In this document: positions 10,318 through 19,600 of the stretch, piece by piece
How the letters are laid out: each line of letters starts with the position of its first letter
How positions within the stretch are numbered: the stretch's first letter is position 1
DNA from: an uncultured Bacteroidota bacterium
GTDB lineage: Bacteria; Bacteroidota; Bacteroidia; Bacteroidales; SZUA-534
DNA length: 54,476 nt
Assembly: GCA_946186925.1 (NCBI GenBank)
Contig: CAMHPA010000016.1
Coordinates: 1-54,476 of the forward strand
Direction: 5' to 3'
Notes under the pieces: generated by a model
The model's database searches: none
Seen by the model: only the letters and a program-made list of their open reading frames with translations
Told to the model about the DNA's origin: nothing
Translations under genes and position numbers: made by a program

Positions 10318-10358
10318 CTAACACCTAATGCCTAGTGCCTAATGCCTAGTAATGCCTA
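10318..10358 (-). repeat. 7-bp tandem array, family B (CCTAATG words, minus-sense TAGGCATT)
   Basis: Heptamers CCTAATG, CCTAGTG, CCTAATG and CCTAGTA run up to the stop codon of the RemB-like gene. On the minus strand the TAG stop at 10358-10356 is the first triplet of a TAGGCAT word. The same word family recurs at 15185-15240, 29706-29740 and 48395-48431. Confidence 0.8.
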
Positions 10359-11984
10359 AAAATCATAATACATATTCTGCAATGAGGTTCTCAACCCGAA
10401 CGTTATCAAGTTTTTAGCAGTTTTTGTACCCTCAACATCTTCTGAGCGGCGGGTGAAGCCGACATAAACATTCATATTGGTGCGCGGATTGATAAGGAAA
10501 GACGCTTTTGCGCTGGTATTCTGCAAGATAACCTTCTGCCCCTGCCCTATCTCGTTGTAATATTCCTGTGCGTGGCTCGTATAGTCAGCATAAATGTTGT
10601 TGCCCATATTCTGTCCGCCCACATCGAGGCCGTGCATAGCGTGAATGTATTTGGCCTCAACAAAGAGCCGCTTGTAGTTGTAGCGCCCGATAAGCACAAA
10701 CTCGCGGAAATTGCAGCCAAGCGGATGAGCGAGCGGCTGCTTGTAGTGTCCGTAGTTCTGAATATGGGTGACGTGCGAGTACATAAACGGCCGTGCAACA
10801 TTCATTTCAGCCTGAATGTCAAGATGTTGAAGGCCGAATAAATCGAATGTTTTGTAGCCCATCTGCAAGGCCCATTTGTTGGCCCACCAGCCCCACTTGA
10901 TTGTTGAGTCCGACTTGTTGAACTGATGCTTGATGCCAGCTTTGACATTTTCAAGTTTGAACTCATCGATGATGAACTGACCGTAAAGCACGTGGTTGTT
11001 CCAAAGCGTGAGCTTGCCCGTGATGCCCATCAGCGCATTGTCCGACGAGCCGACCGAGAACTCAACGGGCCGCGTGAAAATCACCGGATTGGCATAGTTG
11101 ATGTCGAATCCGCGATGGCCGATGCTGTCGGCGGCAGCCCAAATAACCGCCTCAAACAACCCGATATTGAGCCACGGCGTCACCGACCAGTCGAGATAGT
11201 TGAACGAGCCCCACTTTTTGTCGTGCGGATGTCCGTAGTCGTAATGCTTTGTAAAATCCTGGAACTGAGCCCAAAGGTTCACATATTTGATGTTCCAGAA
11301 ATCGGTGGTGATGCGCAGAAACGGATAGTTGGCCGACACGTCGCTCAGCAGCATCGAGCGGTAGCCGTCGCCAATGAAGTTCTTGCCGTGACCGAAAGTG
11401 ATGTCGAAATGCTCGTCGGGCTGGAAGCTGATGGTGGCGTCGGCCCAAGCGTAATCGTAGCCGTCGCCCTTGAAACTTTTGTATGCGCCCTGTCCGGGAA
11501 TGGTTTTAACGCTGCTCACCACATCGCGGCGGTAGTCGTAGAATTTGGCTTGATTCTCGTAGAAATCGCTGGTAACGAACACATATTTGCCCAGCCGCGC
11601 GTTCAGCACAAAGCCGCGCGTGTTCACCCAGCTCATCTTGTCGTAGTCAGAATCGCGGCCAAGCTCAAAATGCATAAGCGGGTCGATGGTGAACTCGAAA
11701 TCGCTCTGCTTGTAGGTTATCCAGCTGCGGTTCAGCAAGATGTCGGGCAGTTTGCGGCTCACATCGATGCGGTAGATGGAATCGGCATTGACAGTGGTGT
11801 TCACCTGCCGCGTCTGATATGGTTTCACGGAAGTGTGAAAACGGTTCTGCTTCTGATAGACGTAGCGGTCGAAATGGTTGAACTCGTGGTCCATATAGAG
11901 CGAGTGCGACTCCTGACCGAAAACCGGAATCGAGCACACCGCAATCAAAACCGAAAAAATTATCCGTTGCATCATATCTGCCAT
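10356..11984 (-). CDS. RemB-like outer-membrane protein (Wzi-type barrel)
   Basis: About 542 residues from the ATG at 11984; a further upstream TTG at 12026 is less likely. A signal peptide follows the start (MMQRIIFSVLIAVCSIPVFG, cleaved near FGQ-ES). The remainder is rich in aromatic residues with alternating beta strands and motifs such as FGHGKNFIGDGYRSMLLSD and FTRPVEFSVGSSDNALMG, which I associate with the RemB/capsule-assembly Wzi-like family. In Flavobacterium, RemB was found through gliding defects; in non-gliding Bacteroidales its role is unknown. The protein ends in NMYYDF with a terminal Phe typical of outer-membrane barrels. The stop codon lies in a heptad array. Other in-frame ATGs at 11975 and 11972 are possible starts. 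Confidence 0.7.
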   Translation of the reverse strand: MADMMQRIIFSVLIAVCSIPVFGQESHSLYMDHEFNHFDRYVYQKQNRFHTSVKPYQTRQVNTTVNADSIYRIDVSRKLPDILLNRSWITYKQSDFEFTIDPLMHFELGRDSDYDKMSWVNTRGFVLNARLGKYVFVTSDFYENQAKFYDYRRDVVSSVKTIPGQGAYKSFKGDGYDYAWADATISFQPDEHFDITFGHGKNFIGDGYRSMLLSDVSANYPFLRITTDFWNIKYVNLWAQFQDFTKHYDYGHPHDKKWGSFNYLDWSVTPWLNIGLFEAVIWAAADSIGHRGFDINYANPVIFTRPVEFSVGSSDNALMGITGKLTLWNNHVLYGQFIIDEFKLENVKAGIKHQFNKSDSTIKWGWWANKWALQMGYKTFDLFGLQHLDIQAEMNVARPFMYSHVTHIQNYGHYKQPLAHPLGCNFREFVLIGRYNYKRLFVEAKYIHAMHGLDVGGQNMGNNIYADYTSHAQEYYNEIGQGQKVILQNTSAKASFLINPRTNMNVYVGFTRRSEDVEGTKTAKNLITFGLRTSLQNMYYDF

Positions 11985-12085
11985 AAAACGAGCCGAATTT
12001 AATTGAAAATGCCTAACCCGCTGCAAGTTTTTGGCGAACGTGCCTGCCGGTGACGTGAAAATGGTAAGAGTTGAGGCGCTTCGCT

Positions 12086-12216
12086 GTTTAGAGTTTAGAG
12101 TTCTGGTTTAGAGTTCTGAGTTTAGAGTTCTGAGTTTAGAGTTCTGAGTTTAGAGTTTAGAGTTTAGAGTTTAAAGTTTAGAGTTTAAAGTTCTGTTTTA
12201 GAGTTCTGAGTTTAGA
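12086..12216 (+). repeat. 7-bp tandem array, family A (GTTTAGA / GTTCTGA)
   Basis: About 18 consecutive heptamers, almost all GTTTAGA, GTTTAAA or GTTCTGA, with stretches in which GTTCTGA and GTTTAGA alternate to give a 14-bp higher-order period. The array is phased except for isolated single-base slips. It is non-coding and lies between divergent genes. Confidence 0.9.
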
Positions 12217-12248
12217 AACTTCGATTGTTTAGTATCAACCTTACCCAT

Positions 12249-12352
12249 TAAATCCTAATTCTTAACACTCACCTCTCACCCCTCAACACTCACCCCTCAA
12301 CACTCACCCCTCAACACTTACCTCTAAACATTTAAATCCAAACTCCTAAATA
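12249..12352 (-). repeat. 7-bp tandem array (CCCCTCA / ACACTCA words)
   Basis: The stretch can be cut completely into heptamers such as ACACTCA, CCCCTCA, ACACTCA, CCCCTCA, ACACTTA and CCTCTAA, again with a 14-bp higher-order unit in the middle. The minus strand is the G/T/A-rich, C-poor strand. It ends five bases before the tsaB -7 box. Confidence 0.85.
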
Positions 12353-12357
12353 AAAAC

Positions 12358-12365
12358 TATCTTCG
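12358..12365 (+). promoter_or_regulatory. Putative -7 box for tsaB
   Basis: TATCTTCG, the same variant of TAnnTTTG as upstream of exbB, ends 16 bases before the tsaB ATG. Confidence 0.5.
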
Positions 12366-12381
12366 CGGCAAATTTTGGGTT

Positions 12382-13071
12382 ATGGCACTCATTCTATCAT
12401 TGGAAACATCGACGTCGGTGTGCTCGGCGGCGCTGGCCCGCGACGGCCGACTGCTGGCTGAGCGCGTGAGCTACGAAGGCAAATCGCACGCAACGCTGCT
12501 CACTGTTTTTGTTGAACAGATTCTGGCCGAGACAGGCATTGAAGCCACCGCGCTCGACGCTGTGGCCGTGAGTCAGGGACCTGGCTCGTACACTGGGCTG
12601 CGCATCGGCGTTTCAACCGCCAAGGGCATCTGCTACGCCACTGGCGCAAAGTTGATTGCTGTGGACACGCTGAAGGCAATGGCCATTATGGCCGAGAAAA
12701 ACGCAACACCGCGCCCCGACCTTTTCTGCTCAATGATTGACGCCCGCCGAATGGAAGTTTACACGGCCATTTACAATGCTGATTTAGAGCAAATTGGCGA
12801 TACAAAAGCTCTGATTATCGACAGCGATAGTTTTGCCAATGAGTTGAAAACCAACACAATAGCATTCTACGGCGACGGTGCGGGCAAATGCCAAGGTGTG
12901 ATTACATCGGCCAACGCCCGCTTCATAGACGGTATCTGTCCGCTGGCGGCCAATATGGTGCCGCTTGCCGAAAAGGCCTACGCCGCCGCCGATTTCAAAG
13001 ACGTGGCCTACTTCGACCCGTTCTACTTGAAGGATTTTGTGGCCACCGTGGCCAAACACAAGGTGCTTTAG
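12382..13071 (+). CDS. tsaB: tRNA t6A37 biosynthesis protein TsaB
   Basis: 229 residues. The N-terminal ILSLETSTSVCSAAL and the motif SQGPGSYTGLRIGVSTAKG (about residues 64-82) are diagnostic of TsaB (YeaZ), an ASKHA-fold protein. TsaB pairs with TsaD and, with TsaC and TsaE, makes N6-threonylcarbamoyladenosine at position 37 of ANN-decoding tRNAs. It lacks the metal-binding histidines of TsaD, as expected for the non-catalytic partner. The next gene starts four bases after its stop, an operon arrangement. The start is the ATG that fits the family N-terminus and lies just downstream of a -7 box. Confidence 0.93.
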   Translation: MALILSLETSTSVCSAALARDGRLLAERVSYEGKSHATLLTVFVEQILAETGIEATALDAVAVSQGPGSYTGLRIGVSTAKGICYATGAKLIAVDTLKAMAIMAEKNATPRPDLFCSMIDARRMEVYTAIYNADLEQIGDTKALIIDSDSFANELKTNTIAFYGDGAGKCQGVITSANARFIDGICPLAANMVPLAEKAYAAADFKDVAYFDPFYLKDFVATVAKHKVL

Positions 13072-13075
13072 CTCA

Positions 13076-14179
13076 ATGCGCGTGCGTCTGGCTTTATCGG
13101 TTTTACTGCTGACGGCGGCCTTCGGTCGGGCTGAAGCGCAATGGCTGAAAGAGACGTACGTCAGCGTGTTTGCCGCCGAGCGCGACACCAACTACATTCA
13201 GGATTTGAGCCGAATGTTCAGTGTCAATGCATCGGTGTTCCAAAAAAACTCGGCCTTCAGCATCGACGACTTGAAAAACCTGTCATCGCTGCAATACAAC
13301 TGCTCAGACTCGTCGGCATCGGTGAGCGCGGGATTTGCCTATAAGTGGCTGTCGCTCAGCCTTGGTGTCAGCACGGGTCTGTTCGACCGCCACCGCACGG
13401 GCCGCAAGACCGTTCTCTCGACTCAGGTGCTGCTGCCCGCCGTGACGCTGAAACTGGGCGCCAACTTCTACGAAGGCTACTATCTGGCGAACGCCGAAAG
13501 CATTCTGCAAGACTGGCCCGCAGGCACCCGCTTCGACCGCCCCGACATCAGCACCGCATCGCTGCGCGTTTCGGCCGACTACTATTTCAACTACACGCAA
13601 TATTCGCGCAAAGCGCTGACATCGCACGGCGAACTGCAACGCAAGACGGCGGGCTCGGCCATTGCTGGGATTCTGTTCAACGTGAATATGGTGAGCGGCG
13701 ATTCGTCGCTCGTGCCGCGGAATGTGAACGACTCGGTTTACAACTATCGCGAGCAAATCAAATATGTGAGCAACACGCTCATTGGCGCTGGCGGCGGCTA
13801 TGCGCGGACGTTTGTCACCCCTGCGGGGATTTATTTCAATCTTGATATGCAGATGGGACTGGCCTACAACAAATGCTTTCTGCAACTCGACGGCGCGCCC
13901 GACCGCAACCACAATGCGCTGAATCTCTATTTTCAGGGCGATTTGAGTGTGGGATTCAACAGCAAGCACTGGTTTGCCAACCTTGGCGGAAACATTCTGG
14001 CCATTGAGTCGCCGATGGGCAACGACGGCGCGAGCATCAACAATACGAGTGGTATGATTCGGGCCACGGTGGCCTATCGTTTCGAGCTTGAAAAGAACTA
14101 TAGCGTGGGCGAGCTTTTCTCTACCAAATGGCAACAATGGCGCGAGCGCAGGGCCGAGAAGAAGGCGGGGAATAGTTAG
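13076..14179 (+). CDS. DUF4421-like outer-membrane protein
   Basis: About 367 residues from the ATG at 13076, four bases after tsaB. A signal peptide (MRVRLALSVLLLTAAFGRAEA, cut near AEA-QW) precedes a beta-rich protein with alternating aromatic residues, for example KWLSLSLGVSTGLFDRH and YYFNYTQYSRKALTSHGELQ. That pattern, together with the fold-level similarity I perceive, fits the DUF4421 family of Bacteroidota outer-membrane proteins. No function is known to me. An upstream start at 13037 would overlap tsaB and remove the signal-peptide logic, so it was not used. A heptad array begins directly after the TAG stop. Confidence 0.65.
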   Translation: MRVRLALSVLLLTAAFGRAEAQWLKETYVSVFAAERDTNYIQDLSRMFSVNASVFQKNSAFSIDDLKNLSSLQYNCSDSSASVSAGFAYKWLSLSLGVSTGLFDRHRTGRKTVLSTQVLLPAVTLKLGANFYEGYYLANAESILQDWPAGTRFDRPDISTASLRVSADYYFNYTQYSRKALTSHGELQRKTAGSAIAGILFNVNMVSGDSSLVPRNVNDSVYNYREQIKYVSNTLIGAGGGYARTFVTPAGIYFNLDMQMGLAYNKCFLQLDGAPDRNHNALNLYFQGDLSVGFNSKHWFANLGGNILAIESPMGNDGASINNTSGMIRATVAYRFELEKNYSVGELFSTKWQQWRERRAEKKAGNS

Positions 14180-14295
14180 TTAGGATTTAGGATTTAGGAT
14201 TTAGAAGTTAAAAGTTAGAAGTTGGAAGTTGGAAGTTGGAAGTTAGAAGTTAGAAGTTAAAAGTTAGAAGTTAGAAGTTAGAAGTTAGAAGTTAG
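14180..14295 (+). repeat. 7-bp tandem array, family A (GATTTAG / AAGTTAG / AAGTTGG)
   Basis: Three GATTTAG units are followed by 13 AAGTTRR units in nearly perfect phase, beginning immediately at the stop codon of the DUF4421-like gene. The plus strand contains no C over most of its length. Confidence 0.9.
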
Positions 14296-14344
14296 ATGAT
14301 AATGACTTCTGCTTTTTTGCAAGCCGATTCAATAGCTGCGCATC

Positions 14345-14392
14345 GCACTTTTCGCCTTACACTTTCAACATTCGTCTTTACTCTTTAAGTTA
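14345..14392 (-). repeat. Short degenerate 7-bp array (CTTTCAA-like words)
   Basis: Words CTTTTCG, CCTTACA, CTTTCAA, CATTCGT, CTTTACT and CTTTAAG follow one another in 7-base register, about 40 bases upstream of the LysE-type gene. Individual words are degenerate, so the call rests on the phase. Confidence 0.5.
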
Positions 14393-14399
14393 AAAATGC

Positions 14400-14407
14400 T
14401 ATTTTTG
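14400..14407 (+). promoter_or_regulatory. Putative -7 box for the LysE-type exporter gene
   Basis: TATTTTTG fits TAnnTTTG exactly and ends 22 bases before the ATG at 14430. Confidence 0.65.
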
Positions 14408-14429
14408 CAGTTCGCTTGCGTTATGCAGT

Positions 14430-15062
14430 ATGAATGGCATTGAGATTTTCTTGAAGGGATTGATTGTTGGACTGATTGTTTCGGCGCCGATGGGACCGAT
14501 AGGCGTTCTGTGTGTGCAGAAAACCATCAACAAGGGTCGTTTTCAGGGATTTATGTCGGGATTGGGCGCCGCCACAGCCGACACATCGTATGCCGTTTTG
14601 GCCGCTTTCGGTGTCACTTTCATCACCGATTTCCTGACTGAGCACCAACTGTTTTTTCAGATTGCGGGCGTGACGATTCTGCTCTATCTAGGATTCAAAA
14701 TGCTGCTCAAAAACCCAATCGGCGAGTACCGCTACTACCGCAGCCCCAAACGCTCGGGCCTGATTGGCGACTACATCTCGGTCTTCTTTCTGACGGCATC
14801 CAACCCGTTGACAATCATCTTCTTCGGTGCGGCATTCTCGATGCTCAACCTAATGTCGGACGGCAACTCATTCAACGATGGTATGCCGCTTGTGAGCGGA
14901 ATTCTTTGCGGCGCCGTATTGTGGTGGTTCACACTAACTTACGTGGTCGATATTTTCCGCAAGCACTTCCGTCTGCGCAGCATTGTCTGGCTCAACCGCA
15001 TCAGCGGAATCATCATTATTGTGCTCTCGATAGCCGCGGGAATTAAATTCTTTGTGCTGTAA
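14430..15062 (+). CDS. LysE/RhtB family translocator
   Basis: 210 residues with about six membrane segments. The N-terminal LIVSAPMGPIGVLCVQKTIN contains the GPxG/PG-type signature of LysE-like exporters, and residues 38-60 (GFMSGLGAATADTSYAVLAA) match the conserved GLGxATAD region. Members export amino acids such as lysine, threonine or homoserine lactones; the substrate here cannot be told. It appears to be a single-gene unit with its own -7 box and is followed by a convergent Lol-type permease gene. Confidence 0.85.
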   Translation: MNGIEIFLKGLIVGLIVSAPMGPIGVLCVQKTINKGRFQGFMSGLGAATADTSYAVLAAFGVTFITDFLTEHQLFFQIAGVTILLYLGFKMLLKNPIGEYRYYRSPKRSGLIGDYISVFFLTASNPLTIIFFGAAFSMLNLMSDGNSFNDGMPLVSGILCGAVLWWFTLTYVVDIFRKHFRLRSIVWLNRISGIIIIVLSIAAGIKFFVL

Positions 15063-15127
15063 AGGGGTGAGAGTTTAGGACTACAGACGACGAACTACAG
15101 ATTTGGTGAACTGGTGAATCGAAAGGT

Positions 15128-15170
15128 TCAAAGTTTTAAGTTTAAAAGTTTAAAGTTTAACGGGTTTAAA
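15128..15170 (+). repeat. 7-bp array, family A (AAAGTTT words), weak
   Basis: Words related to AAAGTTT and TAAGTTT repeat with a 7-8 base period on the plus strand, about 65 bases downstream of the LysE-type gene. The preceding stretch 15079-15106 also shows ACTACAGA-like words. Confidence 0.55.
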
Positions 15171-15184
15171 TGGTTATCACTATA

Positions 15185-15240
15185 CCAACACCCAATACCT
15201 AACACCTAATGCCTAGTGCCTAGTGCCTAATGCCTAATTA
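15185..15240 (-). repeat. 7-bp tandem array, family B (CCTAATG / CCTAGTG)
   Basis: Seven consecutive heptamers, CCCAATA, CCTAACA, CCTAATG, CCTAGTG, CCTAGTG, CCTAATG and CCTAATT. The TAG stop codon of the Lol-type permease (15236-15234 on the minus strand) is made by this array. Confidence 0.9.
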
Positions 15241-16484
15241 AACTTCACCGCCTTGGCTGGGCTGATATGCGACACGAGTAGCGACGGCAACAGCATCACA
15301 ATCAACGTTGAGACAAGCGTTCCCACGTTGAGCGCAACCACGTGCAGCAGTTTCAGATTGATGGGCACGGTGCTCATATAATACGACGACTCGTCGAGCG
15401 GAACAATGGCGAAGTGCTGCTGCAGAAGGCACAAGCCGATGCCGATAACATTGCCCCATACCAAACCTTTGACAATCAGGTAGAACGATTGAATTAGAAA
15501 AATCTTTTGAATGTGCCAGTTGCCGTAGCCAAGAGCCTTCAGAAGGCCAATCATACTGGTTTTTTCGAGAATCAGAATCAGCAGACCCGAAATCATATTG
15601 AAGCCCGCCACGGCAAGCATCAGCGCCAAAATCACCCAAACGTTCATATCCTGAAGGTTGAGCCAATCGAAAATCTGCGGATAACGCTCTTTTATATTGG
15701 TGATTTTCAGACTCGAACCGCCTTTCATAAAGTTGTTGCCCGCCACAAAAAAGATGCTGTCGGCAACGGCTTCAAGTCGGTCGAAATTGTTGACGTCAAC
15801 TTCGTATCCGCTGATTTGGTTTGGCTGCCAGTCGTTCACCTTCTGCAAGTGCCGCATATCGACAAGGGCATAAACGCGGTCGAAATCTTCGATACTCGTC
15901 TTGTAAAGACCGCACACCACAAACGGGCGCATACGCGGCGGGTCCTGAACAAAATAGACCGTAATCTTGTCGCCCACCGACAGATGCAGCAAGTTGGCCT
16001 GATATTCCGACATAAAAATGCGGTTCGATTTCACCGAGTCGGCAATGGTGAACGTCTCACCATCAACAAGATGGCTGCGCAGAAACGACCAGTCGAAACT
16101 CTGGTCGATGCCTTTCAGTACCACCGCCTGAATGTCGTTCTGCGTCTTCACGATGCCCGATTTGAGCACGTATGGTTGAACGTGAGCAACACCGTCGATA
16201 GCGCGTATCTGGCTCATTGGCACGTTGTTGGCGTCAATCGGCTGCGTCTCGAACGAGTTGTTGGCGTCGAAATTCGAAATCTGCACATCAGCGCTGAACC
16301 CCGTTACCTTCGAACTGACCACATCGCGGAAGCCCGTGACAATGGCCATACTCAAAATCATCACGGCAAGGCCCAGTGCAATGCCCGCAACCGAAATGTT
16401 GACAATCGGCCCTGTGAACGAGCGCCCGTCCTTACGGTTGAACGTGATTCGGTTTGCTATGAAAAATTCGGTTTTCAAAATCAT
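15234..16484 (-). CDS. LolC/LolE-type ABC transporter permease (FtsX family)
   Basis: 416 residues from the ATG at 16484. An N-terminal membrane segment (IVNISVAGIALGLAVMILSM, about residues 27-50) is followed by a large periplasmic domain (about 60-260) and three C-terminal membrane segments. This is the MacB/FtsX layout, and the opening FFIANRITF plus GFRDVVSSKVTGF are typical of LolC/LolE, which release outer-membrane lipoproteins from the inner membrane to LolA. No LolD ATPase gene is adjacent. The longer TTG start at 16499 is rejected because it falls inside the -7 box at 16497-16504. The resulting leader is only a few bases long. The stop codon comes from a heptad array. Confidence 0.85.
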   Translation of the reverse strand: MILKTEFFIANRITFNRKDGRSFTGPIVNISVAGIALGLAVMILSMAIVTGFRDVVSSKVTGFSADVQISNFDANNSFETQPIDANNVPMSQIRAIDGVAHVQPYVLKSGIVKTQNDIQAVVLKGIDQSFDWSFLRSHLVDGETFTIADSVKSNRIFMSEYQANLLHLSVGDKITVYFVQDPPRMRPFVVCGLYKTSIEDFDRVYALVDMRHLQKVNDWQPNQISGYEVDVNNFDRLEAVADSIFFVAGNNFMKGGSSLKITNIKERYPQIFDWLNLQDMNVWVILALMLAVAGFNMISGLLILILEKTSMIGLLKALGYGNWHIQKIFLIQSFYLIVKGLVWGNVIGIGLCLLQQHFAIVPLDESSYYMSTVPINLKLLHVVALNVGTLVSTLIVMLLPSLLVSHISPAKAVKFN

Positions 16485-16496
16485 CCGTTTAACGGG

Positions 16497-16504
16497 CAAA
16501 TGTA
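16497..16504 (-). promoter_or_regulatory. -7 box for the LolC/E-type gene
   Basis: The minus strand reads TACATTTG, an exact match to TAnnTTTG, ending 12 bases before the ATG at 16484. Transcription from it would give a very short or nearly absent leader. Confidence 0.65.
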
Positions 16505-16582
16505 GTCAACGAAAAACGAACTGACAAAAGCAAAATTTTGAAGATTTACTGCTACAAATGTCCTTGATTCTTTTTTCAAACA

Positions 16583-16615
16583 CGTAGGGCCGCCATATGA
16601 TATGACAGCCCTACG
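16583..16615. other. Perfect 8-bp inverted repeat downstream of the LRR gene
   Basis: CGTAGGGC (16583-16590) and GCCCTACG (16608-16615) flank a 17-base loop that itself holds a CATATGATATG palindrome. It lies about 30 bases past the LRR gene stop. No T run follows on the minus strand, so a classical terminator is doubtful; it may be a processing site or a different signal. Confidence 0.45.
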
Positions 16616-16645
16616 ATACGGATAATCAGATATTTAAACCGATTT

Positions 16646-19600
16646 TCAATTTACAATTACACGTTTCGCCACATTACCAACCATCACTAGGTAAACGCCT
16701 GTGCCGTTCACGCAGATTTCCGCGCGATTTCCTGTAGAAATGCTATTCGTTGCGTCTCTACAAACAAGGCGTCCCATTGCATCATAAACAAGGATTTCGG
16801 CGAAGGCGTTCTCTACAATGATAGCGTTGCCGCGAGCGTAAACCGTCAAATTATCGGCAGCGGACTCTGAAACAGCGGTGGTTGCCCCCCAAACGACTGG
16901 GCAATTGCCGAAATTCCAATCATTACTCCAACCATCAGGTTTTGAACTTGCCTCACAATAGATTGTCAAATTATCACAAAGAGAACCACCCAAGAAAAAT
17001 TCGTAAAGATAGAACGCAGAATCACCGATGGTTTCTACAGATTTGGGAATGAAAACTGCTTCCAAGTGGTTACATTCGTAAAACGCCATTTTGCCGATGC
17101 TGGTAACCGAATTGGGTATGGAAACCGAAGTCAGACCGCAATTTCTGAACGCATTTTTGCCAATGATCTTAACCGAATTACCTATGGTTACGGAAGCCAA
17201 GTTATGGCAAAACTCAAAAGTACCATCACCAATTCTCGTTACTGAATTAGGTATGGTTATCGACGTCAACATATGGCAATTCGAGAACGCACCGTCGCCA
17301 ATTGTGGTAACTGAATTAGGAATATCAATTGATTTCAGACTTTCACAATAAAGAAATGCTTCATCGCCAATGGCGGTAACTCCTTTTCCAATTTTTACCG
17401 ATTTCAAATTCTGACAATCATAAAATGCCATTTTTCCAATGGTAACAACATCATCAGGTACTATTATTCCTCTCAATTCACTGTTCATAGAGAAAGCATA
17501 GTCGCCTATTATTTTGCAACTGCTGTTTATCACATACGAGCTTGAACTACCCGATTTAATCAGTGCGAGATAAGGATTTTGGGAATTTCCCAAATACAGG
17601 GTGTTGCCATATTCATTGTATGGTATCTCGATGTCGTTATACTCATGGATATATAAGAATGCATAGCCTCCAATACTGGTAACGGAATTCGGAATGTTTA
17701 TATCTTTTCCATCACCGACATAAGCAACAATTCGCGTTTTTTCGACATCAGCAAATACCAACCCGTCTTCATATACTGCGCCATTCTCCTCAATGCGATA
17801 ATCGGCACCAAAAACACCCACAATTTCGCCTTCAACACCTCCTGAATAAACTATGAGTTTAACACCGAGGAACGCTTCTTCTCCGATAGTTTCAACCGTT
17901 TCTGGGATAACCGCAACCAACATATTTTTGCAAAAAGCAAACGCGTATTGCCCGATGCTTTTCACCGACTTGGGAATGACTATATCTGTAAGTTTCTGAC
18001 AATTATCGAAAGCGTAATCGCCAATGCTGACAACCGAATCGCCTATGGTTACTGATTCCAAATTGCAACAATCATAAAAAGCATCTGTTCCGATGCTTGT
18101 TACTGTATTCGGAATGACTACAGATGTCAGACTTCGGCAACCTGAAAACGTACAACTGCCGATGCTTGTTATTGAATTCGGAATTACCAATTCTGTGATT
18201 TCCTCGCCATTTATGAATAATCTGTGAGTAAGACTTAACGGATTCGCACTATAGGCTCCAAAATCTATCCCACACAAACTTTCAAGGCTGGCAAATTCCA
18301 CTTTAGTCAGACTGTCACATCCGCCAAACGCCCCTCTGCCAATTTTCTTACAACCTTTTCCAATTGTAACCGATATGAGACTCTTGCAATCTTCGAAAGC
18401 GAAATTGCCAATGCTGACAACAGAATCGGGAATGGTTATCGTCGTCCGATTTTTGTTTAAAGAAAACGCACCGTTTGCGATGATTCTCACAGAATTAGGG
18501 ATAATCAAATCTCCGCCATTTCCCAAATAACCGATAAGTCGTGACTTTTCTTTGTCGCTGTACACAAAATCTTCTTCATCGAGTATGGCATTCATATATC
18601 TTGCACCCCAAGGGTGGCCAGTTGCACTACCTGCATAGACTATGTTTTTAATATTTTCAAACGCATCATCGCCAATGCTTACAACCGAATTCGGAATAGT
18701 TAGCGTAGACAGACCTGTGCAATTGCTGAAAGCACCAGCATCTATGCTCACAACAGAATTAGGAATGGTTATTGTTGTCAGGCTTGTGCAATATCCGAAA
18801 GCACTATTGCCGATACTTTTGACTGAATTAGGGATGTTGATTGATTCCAGCTTTCTACATTCAAAAAACACACCATCCCCGATGTTTTCAACCGAATTGC
18901 CAAGAGTTACCGACGTCAGCCCTTTACAATAACAAAAAGCATTGTTGCCGATAGTGACCACCGAATTAGGAATGACAACTGAAGTCAAACTATCACAAGA
19001 AACGAATGCAAAATCACCGATAGTTTTGACAGAGCTCGGAATGGTTACCGACGACAAGTTGCTGCATAACGCAAACGCATTTTCATTGATGGTTTCAACC
19101 GAATTAGGAATAGTTACTGAAGTCAGCTTTTTGCATTCATAAAAAGCTTTTTCGCCAATAACCTTAACGGTGCTCGGAATGGTTACCTCACCATTTTCAC
19201 CGACATATGCGCCAAGCTTTGTTTTCTCAGCATCGATATAAATAAACCCGTTTTCATCTGGTTCGGTATAGTAATAAGTGATTTTAGCGGCTCCCCAAGG
19301 CCTGCCTGTGGCATCACCAGTATAAATAATATTTTTTACACCACTAAACGCACCATCGCCAATGGTTTTTACAGAATCAGGGATAATTACCGATGCCAAA
19401 TTGCTACACCACGCAAATGCATATTCACCGATGCTCACAACCGTCTTCGGAATAGTAAGTGAAGTAAAACTGCATCCATAGAACGCTTCGTCGCCAATAC
19501 TATAAAGATTATCTGAAATGGACATTGAAGTCAGCCCTTTACACATATAAAAAGCCTCATTGCCAATGCTGACAACCGAGTTTGGAATGGTTACGGATTT

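Larger units (their letters stand above)
11985..12381. other. Divergent intergenic region filled mostly by heptad arrays
   Basis: The 397 bases between the RemB-like gene and tsaB hold two 7-bp arrays (12086-12216 and 12249-12352) and the tsaB -7 box. No ORF of note and no RNA gene was seen. Unlike most arrays in the window, these lie upstream of genes on both sides. Confidence 0.7.

Noticed and set aside
10926-12002. 358-residue plus-strand frame
   Set aside because: Antisense to the RemB-like gene, His/Val-rich shadow composition, no start signals or motifs.
13304-14137. 277-residue minus-strand frame
   Set aside because: Antisense to the DUF4421-like gene, without motifs or promoter.
16583-16615. 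Rho-independent terminator for the LRR gene
   Set aside because: Hairpin is good but no T run follows on the minus strand, so it was reported only as an inverted repeat.
17091-19142. Several plus-strand frames with repeats such as SPIVLTELG
   Set aside because: They mirror the LRR periodicity of the minus-strand gene and have no independent support.
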